Below the pieces are notes generated by a model, which did not search any database, had not been told where the DNA came from, and saw only the letters and a list, made by a program, of their open reading frames with translations. 64,000 nt of DNA from an uncultured Clostridia bacterium (lineage in GTDB: Bacteria > Bacillota > Clostridia > Oscillospirales > Ruminococcaceae). Location of the stretch: positions 1-64,000 of the forward strand of contig CAMMMX010000001.1 in the NCBI GenBank assembly GCA_946498095.1, written 5' to 3'. Position 1 is the stretch's first letter, and each line of letters opens with the position of its first letter. The position numbers and the translations under genes are program-made. Shown one piece after another: positions 1 through 7,228 of this stretch.

Positions 1-762
1 GCCATCCTGACCTCCGGCACCCTTATGGCCGGGGGCAGATTTGACAGGACCCGCCAGCTCATGGGGCTGTCCGTAAGCAAGCGACTGGATGATTTTATTG
101 CCGTTTCTCCTTTCAATTATAAGGAAAACTGTCTTCTCTACATTCCAAATGATCTTCTAAAAACACAGATGGGCAGCGAACAGGAAGCCAAGTGTCTGGC
201 AGAGCAGATCTGTCGCTTAGTGGAAACCACATATGGCCACACTCTGGTGCTTTTTACTTCCTATTCCCTCATGGGCGCTGTTTACAATCAAGTGAAAGAT
301 CGCCTGCCTTTTCCGCTTATGGAAGTATGGCGGCACTCGCAGGATGTCATCCACCAGTTCAAGCAAGCACAGAATGCCGTGCTGTTCGCAGCGGGCTCCT
401 GCTGGGAAGGTGTAGACTTCCCCGGAGATATAGTATCATCGCTTATTATTGTGCGGCTGCCCTTTCCTGTTCCCGATCCATTGAGCGAAGCGGAACGGGA
501 ACAATATCCCACGCTACAGGATTATATCCGGGCTGTCATTATCCCGGATATGCAGGTGAAACTCAGGCAGGGATTCGGGCGGGCGATCCGCACCGAAACC
601 GACACCTGCGTGGTCAGCATTCTGGATCACCGGGCAGCTCCCGGAAAGCGATATCACCGGGCTGTGCTGGAAACCCTGCCTCCACTTCGTATCACCAGAA
701 AAATTGAAGATGTGGAAGCATTCATCCGGGCAAAGAAAAGCCCGGATTATTTTATGCCGTAA
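1..762 (+). CDS. DinG/Rad3-like ATP-dependent helicase, C-terminal part (partial at the left edge)
   Basis: The frame is open from base 1, so the gene starts before the window; 253 residues are visible. They form the second helicase lobe of superfamily 2 DinG/XPD-type enzymes. The visible signs are an AILTSGTL stretch at the extreme N-terminus, a VLFTSYS segment (motif IV region, about residues 80-90), a CWEGVDFPG stretch (motif V, about 130-140) and QGFGRAIRTETD (motif VI arginine finger, about 190-200). DinG-family enzymes unwind DNA 5' to 3' using ATP. The Fe-S domain and Walker A lie outside the window and cannot be checked. The gene ends 15 nt before the resolvase-like gene and probably shares its transcript. 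A helicase of this type beside recombinases suggests a role in element processing, which is inference. Confidence 0.85.
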   Translation, partial: AILTSGTLMAGGRFDRTRQLMGLSVSKRLDDFIAVSPFNYKENCLLYIPNDLLKTQMGSEQEAKCLAEQICRLVETTYGHTLVLFTSYSLMGAVYNQVKDRLPFPLMEVWRHSQDVIHQFKQAQNAVLFAAGSCWEGVDFPGDIVSSLIIVRLPFPVPDPLSEAEREQYPTLQDYIRAVIIPDMQVKLRQGFGRAIRTETDTCVVSILDHRAAPGKRYHRAVLETLPPLRITRKIEDVEAFIRAKKSPDYFMP

Positions 763-777
763 AGGAGATTGTTATAG

Positions 778-1215
778 ATGAATAAAGAAACACCGCCAGT
801 CATGGCTTACCCATACATGGATCGCCCCATGTGGCTATACAGTCGCAGCAGCTCGCAGCGCCCTGCTGTTCTTTTTGAGCAAATGCGAAATCTCTTAGAA
901 AAAGCCGAACATCGGGAATACACCATTGTGGGGACTTCTCAGGATATGGGGACCGGCAGAAGCATGGCCCGTATGGGTCTAAAACAGATGATGCAGGCGG
1001 TGCAGGGTGGTTTTGTCCGCGCTGTTCTTGTGCGGGATCTTACTCGTCTGAGTCACGATCCCGCCATCCTGATTCAAATATTAGAGTTTCTGCAGGATCG
1101 CGATACGGTACTGATCACCACTGAAAGTGACCTACAGTATGAGCTCTACCTCAAAGGGCTGGAAAATCGCTTTTTTCAAAGAGCAGCCCAAAAGGGTCTC
1201 CCACTTCCGTGGTAA
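778..1215 (+). CDS. Stand-alone resolvase-type (serine recombinase N-terminal) domain protein
   Basis: This 145-residue protein consists only of a serine-recombinase catalytic fold. It keeps a YSRSSS segment (residues about 20-26) corresponding to the nucleophile loop usually written YxRVS. Downstream, the usual D/S-R-L-x-R-N helix reads DLTRLSHD, so by alignment the second arginine (Arg71 in gamma-delta numbering) is replaced by histidine. There is no recombinase DNA-binding domain, zinc ribbon or coiled coil. The start is ATG at 778 with AAGGAG at 763-768. It lies between the helicase and the SHOCT-like gene in an apparent operon. It may be a regulatory or accessory subunit or a decayed recombinase; catalytic competence is doubtful. 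Confidence 0.75.
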   Translation: MNKETPPVMAYPYMDRPMWLYSRSSSQRPAVLFEQMRNLLEKAEHREYTIVGTSQDMGTGRSMARMGLKQMMQAVQGGFVRAVLVRDLTRLSHDPAILIQILEFLQDRDTVLITTESDLQYELYLKGLENRFFQRAAQKGLPLPW

Positions 1216-1228
1216 AGGGGGCAGATGT

Positions 1229-1408
1229 ATGCAAGTTACATATAACCACGATGCACCCGCCCTTGCGGTGGTTAATGAAATCAAATATTATATGGCGCTT
1301 TCAGTCTTGAAAAAGATGCTGGCCGATGGCGTTATAACCTCAGAAAATTACAACAAAGCCACTGTTGCTGTTGCCGAAAGATACCGGGTTTTGAGGTACG
1401 ATATTTAG
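1229..1408 (+). CDS. Small SHOCT-like protein
   Basis: This is a 59-residue protein starting at the ATG at 1229, with GGGG at 1217-1220 as ribosome-binding site. A longer frame opens further upstream but overlaps the preceding gene without a better site. The second half (LSVLKKMLADGVITSENYN, then a helix) matches the short C-terminal SHOCT pattern of a helix, then 'L..G.IT..EY', then a helix. Such proteins often precede recombinase genes in mobile elements of Firmicutes. SHOCT domains occur in many oligomerizing or membrane-associated proteins and no biochemical role can be read here. It shares the transcript direction of the recombinases; 92 nt separate it from the next gene. Confidence 0.7.
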   Translation: MQVTYNHDAPALAVVNEIKYYMALSVLKKMLADGVITSENYNKATVAVAERYRVLRYDI

Positions 1409-1500
1409 TGGTTATCGTGATAGCTTTCTACCGTACATTGTGGTAGTGTTGTTGCTACAGGGCGGTCATAATAGATGCCACCCAAGAAAACAAAGAAAGG

Positions 1501-3057
1501 ATGGTGCGGAGAATGCCACAGGTGCAAATCATCGAACCTACAATAAGACCACAAGAGCAAAAAATCCGGGTTTGTGCTTATGCACGTGTGAGCAGCGACT
1601 CCGATGATCAGCTTAATTCCTTTTCTGCGCAGGTCGAATATTTTACTCAACTGATACAAAAACATGAGAACTGGGAATTTATCGATATTTATGCTGATGA
1701 GGGCATAACCGGAACCAGAGCTGATAAACGTGATGAATTCCAAAGACTCATGCGTGATTGCCGGGCTGGTCGGATCGACCGCATACTGGTTAAATCCGTT
1801 TCCCGATTTGCACGAAATAGCACTGACTGCATTAAGGCTGTACGAGAATTACAGGCTCTCGGAATTTCCGTGATTTTTGAGAAAGAACAAATCAATACCG
1901 GTGTGTTAACCAATGAAATGATCCTGAGTATGACAAGTGCCTTTGCACAAGAAGAATCCATATCAATATCTCAAAATATGCGCAAAGGCGCAGTCATGCG
2001 AATGAAAAACGGAACATTTCGATTGTCGCAAATTCCGTATGGATATCGGTATAACGAGCAAGGCATATTGATTATCCAACCAGAAGAAGCTAAAATAGTC
2101 CGTTGGGTTTACAAGAGTTTTTTGTCAGGAAAAGGTGTTCAGGCTATATCCCGTGAATTAGAAGCAAAACAAATCCCAAAACTTAGGGGAGAACCTGTTT
2201 GGAGCAAACATGGCGTTCTTTATATTCTAACAAATGAGCGTTACACAGGAAATGAATTGTTCCGAAAAAGCTATCGTACAGAAAGCATCCCTTTCAAAAA
2301 AGTCGATAACCATGGAGAAAAAAGTCAGTTTTATGCTGAAAATACTCACGAAGCCATCGTCAGCAGAGAAACCTTTGAAAAGGTTCAGTCATTGCTGGAA
2401 GATAAGAAAAGAAAGCATGGAAAAAAACAGACTACTGAAGATTTTCCGCTAACAAAAATGGTTTTTTGCGAAGAATGCGGATCGATCTGTTATCGTAGGA
2501 TTACCTCACAGGGAATTATGTGGACGTGTGCCGCACACTTAGCTGATCTCTCCCAGTGCAGCGCAAAGGGTGTTTTAGAGGATGTTATCTGCAAAACTTT
2601 TCTCTCACTAATAAATAAGTTAAAACAGAATCAAGATGAAATTTTGAAACCGTTTCTCCATCAGGTAGAAGAATTGAGAGATAGAGAATACATGGCCCAT
2701 CCCACAGCCATAAAACTGAATCAAGAAATTGCTGAATTATTAGAGCAGAATCATGCGCTTACCGTTTTAAGGGCAAGGGAGTGCATTGATTCTGCTTTTT
2801 TTATATCCCAAACCAATGAGTTGGAGCAGAAGATTTCCGAGTTGAGAACTGAACTGCAAAGATACCGAGATATAAACGATTATCAGGAACTAATAAGCGG
2901 AACGCAGAACATATTGAATGTACTGAACAAAGCTGCATTGAACATTTTTCAACCGTCAATTCTTAAAAGAACCATTTCCCGAATAATTGCCGGGCCTGAA
3001 AGCTTAAGGTTTCAGTTAATCAATGGGTTGGAATTGACAGAGTTAATTGAGAGGTGA
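1501..3057 (+). CDS. Large serine recombinase 1 (complete)
   Basis: This 518-residue large serine recombinase probably cuts and rejoins attachment sites of the element. The N-terminal resolvase domain (about 20-165) has the nucleophile loop YARVSS (Ser31), the EGITGTR loop and a SVSRFARN helix with both catalytic arginines. A recombinase domain follows (about 175-300), then a zinc ribbon with CEECG and C..H..C residues (about 320-355) and a coiled-coil-rich C-terminus (about 375-480). Length and order are normal for the family. The start is ATG 1501, with a weak AAAGAAAGG just upstream; ATG 1513 is an alternative. Its stop overlaps the leader of recombinase gene 2. Of the three recombinase-like genes, this is the only one that looks fully intact. 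Confidence 0.92.
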   Translation: MVRRMPQVQIIEPTIRPQEQKIRVCAYARVSSDSDDQLNSFSAQVEYFTQLIQKHENWEFIDIYADEGITGTRADKRDEFQRLMRDCRAGRIDRILVKSVSRFARNSTDCIKAVRELQALGISVIFEKEQINTGVLTNEMILSMTSAFAQEESISISQNMRKGAVMRMKNGTFRLSQIPYGYRYNEQGILIIQPEEAKIVRWVYKSFLSGKGVQAISRELEAKQIPKLRGEPVWSKHGVLYILTNERYTGNELFRKSYRTESIPFKKVDNHGEKSQFYAENTHEAIVSRETFEKVQSLLEDKKRKHGKKQTTEDFPLTKMVFCEECGSICYRRITSQGIMWTCAAHLADLSQCSAKGVLEDVICKTFLSLINKLKQNQDEILKPFLHQVEELRDREYMAHPTAIKLNQEIAELLEQNHALTVLRARECIDSAFFISQTNELEQKISELRTELQRYRDINDYQELISGTQNILNVLNKAALNIFQPSILKRTISRIIAGPESLRFQLINGLELTELIER

Positions 3058-3062
3058 ACCAT

Positions 3063-3899
3063 ATGAGCAAAAAACGCAATTTCCCATTTGGCTACCAGAT
3101 GATCGACGGGAAAATAGATATCAACATGGAAGAAGCCATAGTAGCACATTTTATTTTTCAAAAGTATTCAGAGGGATTTTCCGTACCCAAATTAACAGAA
3201 CGAATACCAACCTTTGGCGTATCCTACCGGGAAGGAAGCCGGTGGAACAAAAACATGGTCTGTCGTATTTTAGATAACACCACATACCTTGGAAATGATG
3301 AATATCCTCAAATTATAGAAGAAAGCCTTTTTGGGCAGGTTTCCTCTCGGCGCTCGATCATACAAAGCGGAAGATTGAATCCTACGATTAAAGCGGTAAG
3401 AGAGAAAATATGCTGCATAAAATGTGGGCAAAAATTATCCCGAAGCACTCATCACAACAAACAGAACATGGTCTGGATTTGCTCAAACTGCGGAATCGAA
3501 ACAGGAAATATCTCAGATGACGAGTTACTGGAACGGATTATCGGCGTTTTGAATTTTGTAATCACTCACCCTGTTCAGGTAACACAATCTACCAAGGTAA
3601 CTCAATGCCTTTCTCTGGAATCTATGCGCCTGACAAACGAAATTAACCGTAAAATGAGCGATCCGCATACTTCATCAGATTATCTGTTAGAACTCATTAA
3701 AAAGTGTGCTCAAGCAAAATACAGTGCCTTACAGAACCAACCTGCTAATTGGAAGAATGATTTGCTGAAGAGCACTTTAGAAAATCGTTTACCGTTAGAA
3801 GCGCTGGACATCCAGCTCTTTCAAGAAACTGTTACGAAAGTTTTCATCGCTTCTGATACAACAGTTACCTTACAGTTAATCAATCAAAAAGTTTTTTAA
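3063..3899 (+). CDS. Recombinase-family protein lacking the catalytic domain
   Basis: This 278-residue protein begins directly in the DNA-binding 'recombinase' domain (FPFGY...; IFQKYSEG...SVPKLTERI, residues about 5-85). It continues into a zinc ribbon (CIKCG... and CSNCG, about 115-145) and a helical C-terminus. The resolvase domain with the nucleophilic serine is absent and no remnant of it lies upstream, because recombinase 1 is complete and ends at 3057. The start is ATG 3063 with AGGTG at 3052-3056; a GTG at 3054 is less well placed. It may bind attachment sites as a partner of the other recombinases, as an accessory or directionality component. That role is inference from the domain content. 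Confidence 0.8.
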   Translation: MSKKRNFPFGYQMIDGKIDINMEEAIVAHFIFQKYSEGFSVPKLTERIPTFGVSYREGSRWNKNMVCRILDNTTYLGNDEYPQIIEESLFGQVSSRRSIIQSGRLNPTIKAVREKICCIKCGQKLSRSTHHNKQNMVWICSNCGIETGNISDDELLERIIGVLNFVITHPVQVTQSTKVTQCLSLESMRLTNEINRKMSDPHTSSDYLLELIKKCAQAKYSALQNQPANWKNDLLKSTLENRLPLEALDIQLFQETVTKVFIASDTTVTLQLINQKVF

Positions 3900-3919
3900 T
3901 AGATAGGAAGGAGTACAAA

Positions 3920-5566
3920 ATGCAATCTCAAGCACCACCCGCAAAACAAAAGATTATTCGGGAAATCAAGCCGTCACCGATACTGCAGGCTCGAACTCGA
4001 AACCACAAGCTGCGTGTAGCGGCATACTGCCGAGTCAGCACTGATCAAGAAGAACAACAGACCAGTATCGAAAATCAAATCGCTTACTATGACGATTTAA
4101 TTCGCTCAAATCCCGAATGGGAGTACGCAGGAGTTTTTTCGGACGATGGCATTAGCGGAACCAGAGATGAGAACCGCCCCGGCTTTATGGAAATGATAAA
4201 GCAGTGTAAAAAAGGAAAAATTGACATGATACTGGCTAAGTCACTGTCCCGTTTTTCCAGAAATACACTCCAATGCATTTCATATATACGGATGCTCAAG
4301 GATCGAGGTATCATCATCCGATTCGAAAAAGAGGGGTTGGACACTTCCCGTGTAACCAGCGAAATATTCTTCACATGGACCAGCGCCTTCGCCCAAGGGG
4401 AAAGCGAATCCCTGAGCAACAACGTCAAATGGGGCAAGCGCAAAGGATACAGCCAAGGAAAGTTCGCCTTTCCTTATAAGAATATGCTGGGGTATAAAAA
4501 GGGAGAAGATGGTGAGCCAGAAATTGTACCGGAAGAAGCGGAACACATCAAAATGATATTCAATCTCTTCCTACTGGGACGGAGTATTCGACAGATCAAG
4601 GATGCATTGGAACGACGAAATATACTGACACCACGGGGAAATACAGAATGGGGATTGTCTACCATTGAGCATATTTTACGCAATGAAAAATACATGGGAG
4701 ATGTGTTGCTGCAGAAAAGCTATACCGTAGACTTTCTGACTAAGAAAAAGAAGAAAAACAATGGAGAACTCACTCAATACTACATCACCGATAACCATCC
4801 AGCTATCATCCCCCGTGAGGATTTTCTGAATGCTCAACTTGAACTTACCAGAAGAAACAGCAAAAAGAAGGTTTCCCAAAAGAAAACCAAGAGCGCATTA
4901 GGAAAATACTGCAGTAAGTATGCACTATCAGAAAGACTGGTTTGTGGAGAATGCGGTTCCATGTATCGTCGGACCACATGGGCAAAAAAAGGTAAGAAAA
5001 AGGTAGTCTGGCGTTGTATCAGCCGATTAGAATTCGGAACGAAATACTGTCAGCACTCACCGACCCTTTTATAAGAAGCCTTGCATCAGGCGATCCTCCA
5101 ATGCGTTCAGAAAGTGGTCGAGGACAAAGAAGATATCCTGAAGAATTTGCGTGATGTTCAAGAAAATATCATCCTGTTTTCCGGGAACCAAGTCACACCG
5201 CAATCACTGGAAAAACAGATAGACAAACTGCAGCAGGAAATGTCTGCCTTAGTCAAAATCGTTGCTCAAGGCGGTGACAGCGACTTCTATGCCACCAAGC
5301 TACGGCAGCTTTCAGAACAGAAAATGGACCTCACCAATCAGCTACAGGAAATCCAGAAAAAGAAGATGGCAGATCAGGCACAGGAATACCAATATCAACA
5401 GGCCCTACTTTATATCAACAACGAGGAAAATATGAATCTTACCGAGTTTAACGATGACTTTATCCGAAGAATCATCGAACAGGTGACAGTCCTATCCGCC
5501 ACCCAAATCAGAATACGGTTTATCGGTGGGTACGAACAAGATGCAAACCTGCCACTGAAGAAATAG
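3920..5566 (+). pseudogene. Large serine recombinase 3, interrupted by an in-frame TAA
   Basis: The reading frame encodes a large serine recombinase: resolvase domain with YCRVST (Ser40), DDGISGTR loop and SLSRFSRN helix; a recombinase domain; a zinc ribbon starting CGECGSMYRR; and a coiled-coil C-terminus. After 384 codons it meets TAA at 5072-5074. The same frame resumes at once with EALHQAILQ and continues to 5566, exactly the sequence expected after the ribbon in this family (HSPT..EALH..I). The full frame would be about 548 residues. The start is ATG 3920 with GGAAGGAG upstream. The truncated product keeps catalytic and DNA-binding domains but loses the coiled coil that controls integration versus excision in the family. 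A point mutation or sequencing error explains it best. Confidence 0.85.
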
Positions 5567-5582
5567 GTTGCCTGCAAAAAAA

Positions 5583-5626
5583 TAGCACCGATGTTCTCAA
5601 TCCGGGAGCATCGGTGTTATTTTTTT
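5583..5626 (+). terminator. Intrinsic terminator after the recombinase cluster
   Basis: An 11-bp stem (TAGCACCGATG at 5583-5593 with CATCGGTGTTA at 5609-5619, including one G-U pair) is followed by seven T residues. It lies 16 nt after the last recombinase stop. Confidence 0.9.
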
Positions 5627-5697
5627 GTGGGTAACTTTTCGACCCATAATCCACTTACCACTCAATAACATCTCCTAAATGTTTTTGTCGAAAAGGC

Positions 5698-5726
5698 TGG
5701 ACAAAACTTGGTATATATGTTATACT
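5698..5726 (+). promoter_or_regulatory. Promoter of RNA-like unit A
   Basis: TGGACA (5698-5703), a 17-nt spacer and TATACT (5721-5726) form a sigma-A type promoter. The upstream run TTTTTGTC and the TGGACAAAA block recur at 6327-6349 in front of unit B. Confidence 0.7.
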
Positions 5727-5732
5727 TCTAAT

Positions 5733-5915
5733 ATAAAAATTCTGTGGTGATGTGGGTCTATATTTTTGGTGCTCTGATCACAGAATTTTTGAGAAAAAAT
5801 TTATTTTTCAAATTTTTTCGTTTAGCAACCGAATTTGAGGGGGGGCATCTAAAGTGACCACCCCTTCCACCAGACTGAGTCTGGACGCAATTCGCGTTCG
5901 GACTCTTTTCTTTTT
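5733..5915 (+). ncRNA. Putative small RNA unit A
   Basis: This stretch of about 180 nt runs from the promoter to an intrinsic terminator and has no credible protein gene. It starts with a 14-bp A/T-rich stem (AAAAATTCTGTG at 5736-5747 region with CACAGAATTTTT at 5780-5791). A G/C-rich segment follows (GGGGGG near 5839 against CCACCCC near 5858), then a 12-bp terminator hairpin at 5877-5905 with a T-rich tail. Unit B shares the promoter spacing, the ATCACAGAAT block and the order of hairpins. I do not recognise a known RNA family. It could also be a leader for a gene now lost, because a radical SAM fragment follows. Transcription itself is not shown by sequence. Confidence 0.45.
5877..5915 (+). 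terminator. Terminator of RNA-like unit A
   Basis: A 12-bp stem (GAGTCTGGACGC at 5877-5888 and GCGTTCGGACTC at 5894-5905, two G-U pairs) with a 5-nt loop is followed by TTTTCTTTTT. Confidence 0.85.
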
Positions 5916-5926
5916 GTCCGGGCAGG

Positions 5927-6190
5927 GTGCTCATGGCCTATCACGACGGCCAGCCCTCCAACAGCAATATGCTTCGTCCCTGCCCTATGCTAGAGAACCA
6001 GGAATGCCTGCGTTCCATGGTACAGCGTTCCGGCGCCCGTTCCACCGATATGCAGTCCCCGGAGGACGTGGAGAATCTATACGTCGAGTGTAAGCCCTAC
6101 GCGGAGAACTGGGTGGCAACTGCCAATAAGCTGTGGAGCTGTTCCCATAGCTGTGCAGGCTGCAGCGGCTGTGGCGAGCAGGACAAATAA
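5927..6190 (+). pseudogene. C-terminal remnant of a radical SAM protein
   Basis: The 87-codon frame contains LRPCPMLEN, GARSTDMQSPEDVE and a Tyr-Ala-x-x-Trp segment. I recognise these as the extreme C-terminus of a Firmicutes radical SAM family whose members end shortly after. The catalytic CxxxCxxC domain and everything upstream are missing, because the frame runs straight into the terminator of unit A. It ends with an unusual Cys-rich tail (C-x3-C-x2-C-x2-C). GTG 5927 could start translation, but no good ribosome-binding site is present. The scrap sits beside the mobile element, so loss of the 5' part by rearrangement is likely. A short Cys-rich peptide gene is a less likely alternative. 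Confidence 0.6.
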
Positions 6191-6340
6191 AGGGGAATCA
6201 GGCAAGAATATTCAGTGATCGAATGAAAGGACGATTACGCACTGGCGGTGTGATGTTCGTTATCAGCATTCAAGTGGACGCGCTGAGTGTCGCTTCATTG
6301 TTACAAGATACACAATCCAATGTTTTTTGTCAGAAAATGC

Positions 6341-6369
6341 TGGACAAAATCTAGCGTTTATGCTACACT
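6341..6369 (+). promoter_or_regulatory. Promoter of RNA-like unit B
   Basis: TGGACA (6341-6346), a 17-nt spacer and TACACT (6364-6369). This has the same -35 hexamer, the same spacer length and the same preceding T-run as unit A. Confidence 0.65.
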
Positions 6370-6375
6370 ATATTT

Positions 6376-6549
6376 GTAATTTTTCCTGCAAGAATTTTGT
6401 AGGTAGTCTGTTCTATTCTCTGTTGTTGTTAATCACAGAATGAAGAGCAAGTTTCGTCATTTGCCGCCGTACGAAGAGGATAGGGCGAGGGAAAAATCTT
6501 CGCCCTTTCTAAATGAGCCGGTCACTTTAAATGCAGTGGCCGGTTTTCC
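6376..6549 (+). ncRNA. Putative small RNA unit B, paralogous to unit A
   Basis: This stretch of about 175 nt parallels unit A: a promoter, a stem pairing ATTTTGT (about 6400) with ACAGAAT (about 6440), a middle hairpin AGGGCGA (6482-6488) / TCGCCCT (6500-6506), and a terminator. The ATCACAGAAT block is identical to unit A, while its partner strand differs by a C-to-T change that keeps pairing as G-U. No protein gene fits. Two similar units 640 nt apart suggest a duplicated RNA gene or leader. No known family is recognised. Confidence 0.45.
6518..6549 (+). terminator. Terminator of RNA-like unit B
   Basis: A 9-bp stem (CCGGTCACT 6518-6526, AGTGGCCGG 6535-6543) is followed by TTTT. Confidence 0.75.
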
Positions 6550-7228
6550 GTATCAAAGTATTTCCTTCCTCTTTTGTAGATGATACGTTCCTTCTGTAGA
6601 CGTTCTTGACGACGGGCTGTAGTGTTGTTTTCCCGTAGTGTTCCGAAATATGCTCTGGATTATGTGGTTTCAATAAACAAACCATGAAAAAATCCGTAGT
6701 CGTCTAGACGCTTATCGGCACACGGCAAGATAAAGGTTGATAACCACAAGAACTGTATACCGAATGATCGGCAAAGTGCATGAATCTGGTATACAGGAAT
6801 CTTGTTCGCGGATAAAGTCCAAGGGGTGCATGAAGTACATCAAACTGCTTGGATAAAACCTTCCGGAGCATTCATTATCCAACATACTCGTGCTTATGTG
6901 TTTTTCTTTCCAGCGTTTACTAAGGGATGTCAGCGATGGGTTGTTGCCTATCAGATGAGATGTCTACACCAGAGATCCGCAGCTGCTGAGCTGGAACTAT
7001 ATGCGGGTTCCGATCTCTTAAAAAGGGGAAATACTTCAAAAAGCTGAGAATATTTTTATTAGGTAGACTCTGTTTGTGTATTTTTATGAAAAAGGGGGAA
7101 ACAGTTGGTTCGTATCATGGAATGAGGTTGTTTTTCACGCTGACATTGCAGCGTATTTCTTGTAAGGACAAGGAGCCCCAAGGAAAGCTGCGTATTGGCG
7201 ATAAAATGAAAGAAGGTAGGTTAGCTGT
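6550..7228. other. Long non-coding stretch before the purine permease
   Basis: About 680 nt without a convincing gene on either strand. The longest frame (6802-7047, 81 codons) has no recognisable motif, starts in an unfavourable context and shows biased low-information composition. One clear structure is an inverted repeat of 9 bp, CTGTATACC (6753-6761) and GGTATACAG (6788-6796). I looked for a purine riboswitch upstream of the permease and did not find its conserved loops. Confidence 0.5.

Larger units (their letters stand above)
1..5627. mobile_element. End of an integrative element with serine recombinases (partial)
   Basis: This A+T-rich block carries a helicase end, a lone resolvase-type domain, a SHOCT-like protein and three serine-recombinase-family genes, all on the plus strand and closely spaced. 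It ends in a strong terminator at 5583-5626. Clusters of large serine recombinases are typical of one end of integrative/conjugative or mobilizable elements of Clostridia, as established for Tn4451 (TnpX) and SCC (Ccr) recombinases. The element extends to the left of the window, so cargo and transfer genes are not seen. I could not identify an attachment site or target duplication, so the right boundary is inferred from the terminator and the change in base composition. Confidence 0.7.

Noticed and set aside
1405-1743. Minus-strand 112-codon frame at the first recombinase
   Set aside because: It lies opposite the well-supported resolvase domain and has no recognisable motif.
5854-6093. A 79-codon frame overlapping the radical SAM remnant
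   Set aside because: It runs through the unit A terminator and across the remnant in another frame; the peptide is Arg/Pro-rich and looks like a frame shadow.
5733-6549. Calling the twin units 6S RNA
   Set aside because: Length and the existence of two copies would fit, but the 5' and 3' ends do not pair over a long distance and no central bulge typical of 6S RNA is visible.
6802-7047. An 81-codon frame as a protein gene
   Set aside because: No ribosome-binding site, no domain, and composition resembling non-coding sequence.
6550-7228. Purine riboswitch upstream of the NCS2 permease
   Set aside because: The conserved loop and junction sequences of the purine aptamer are not found in this stretch on the plus strand.
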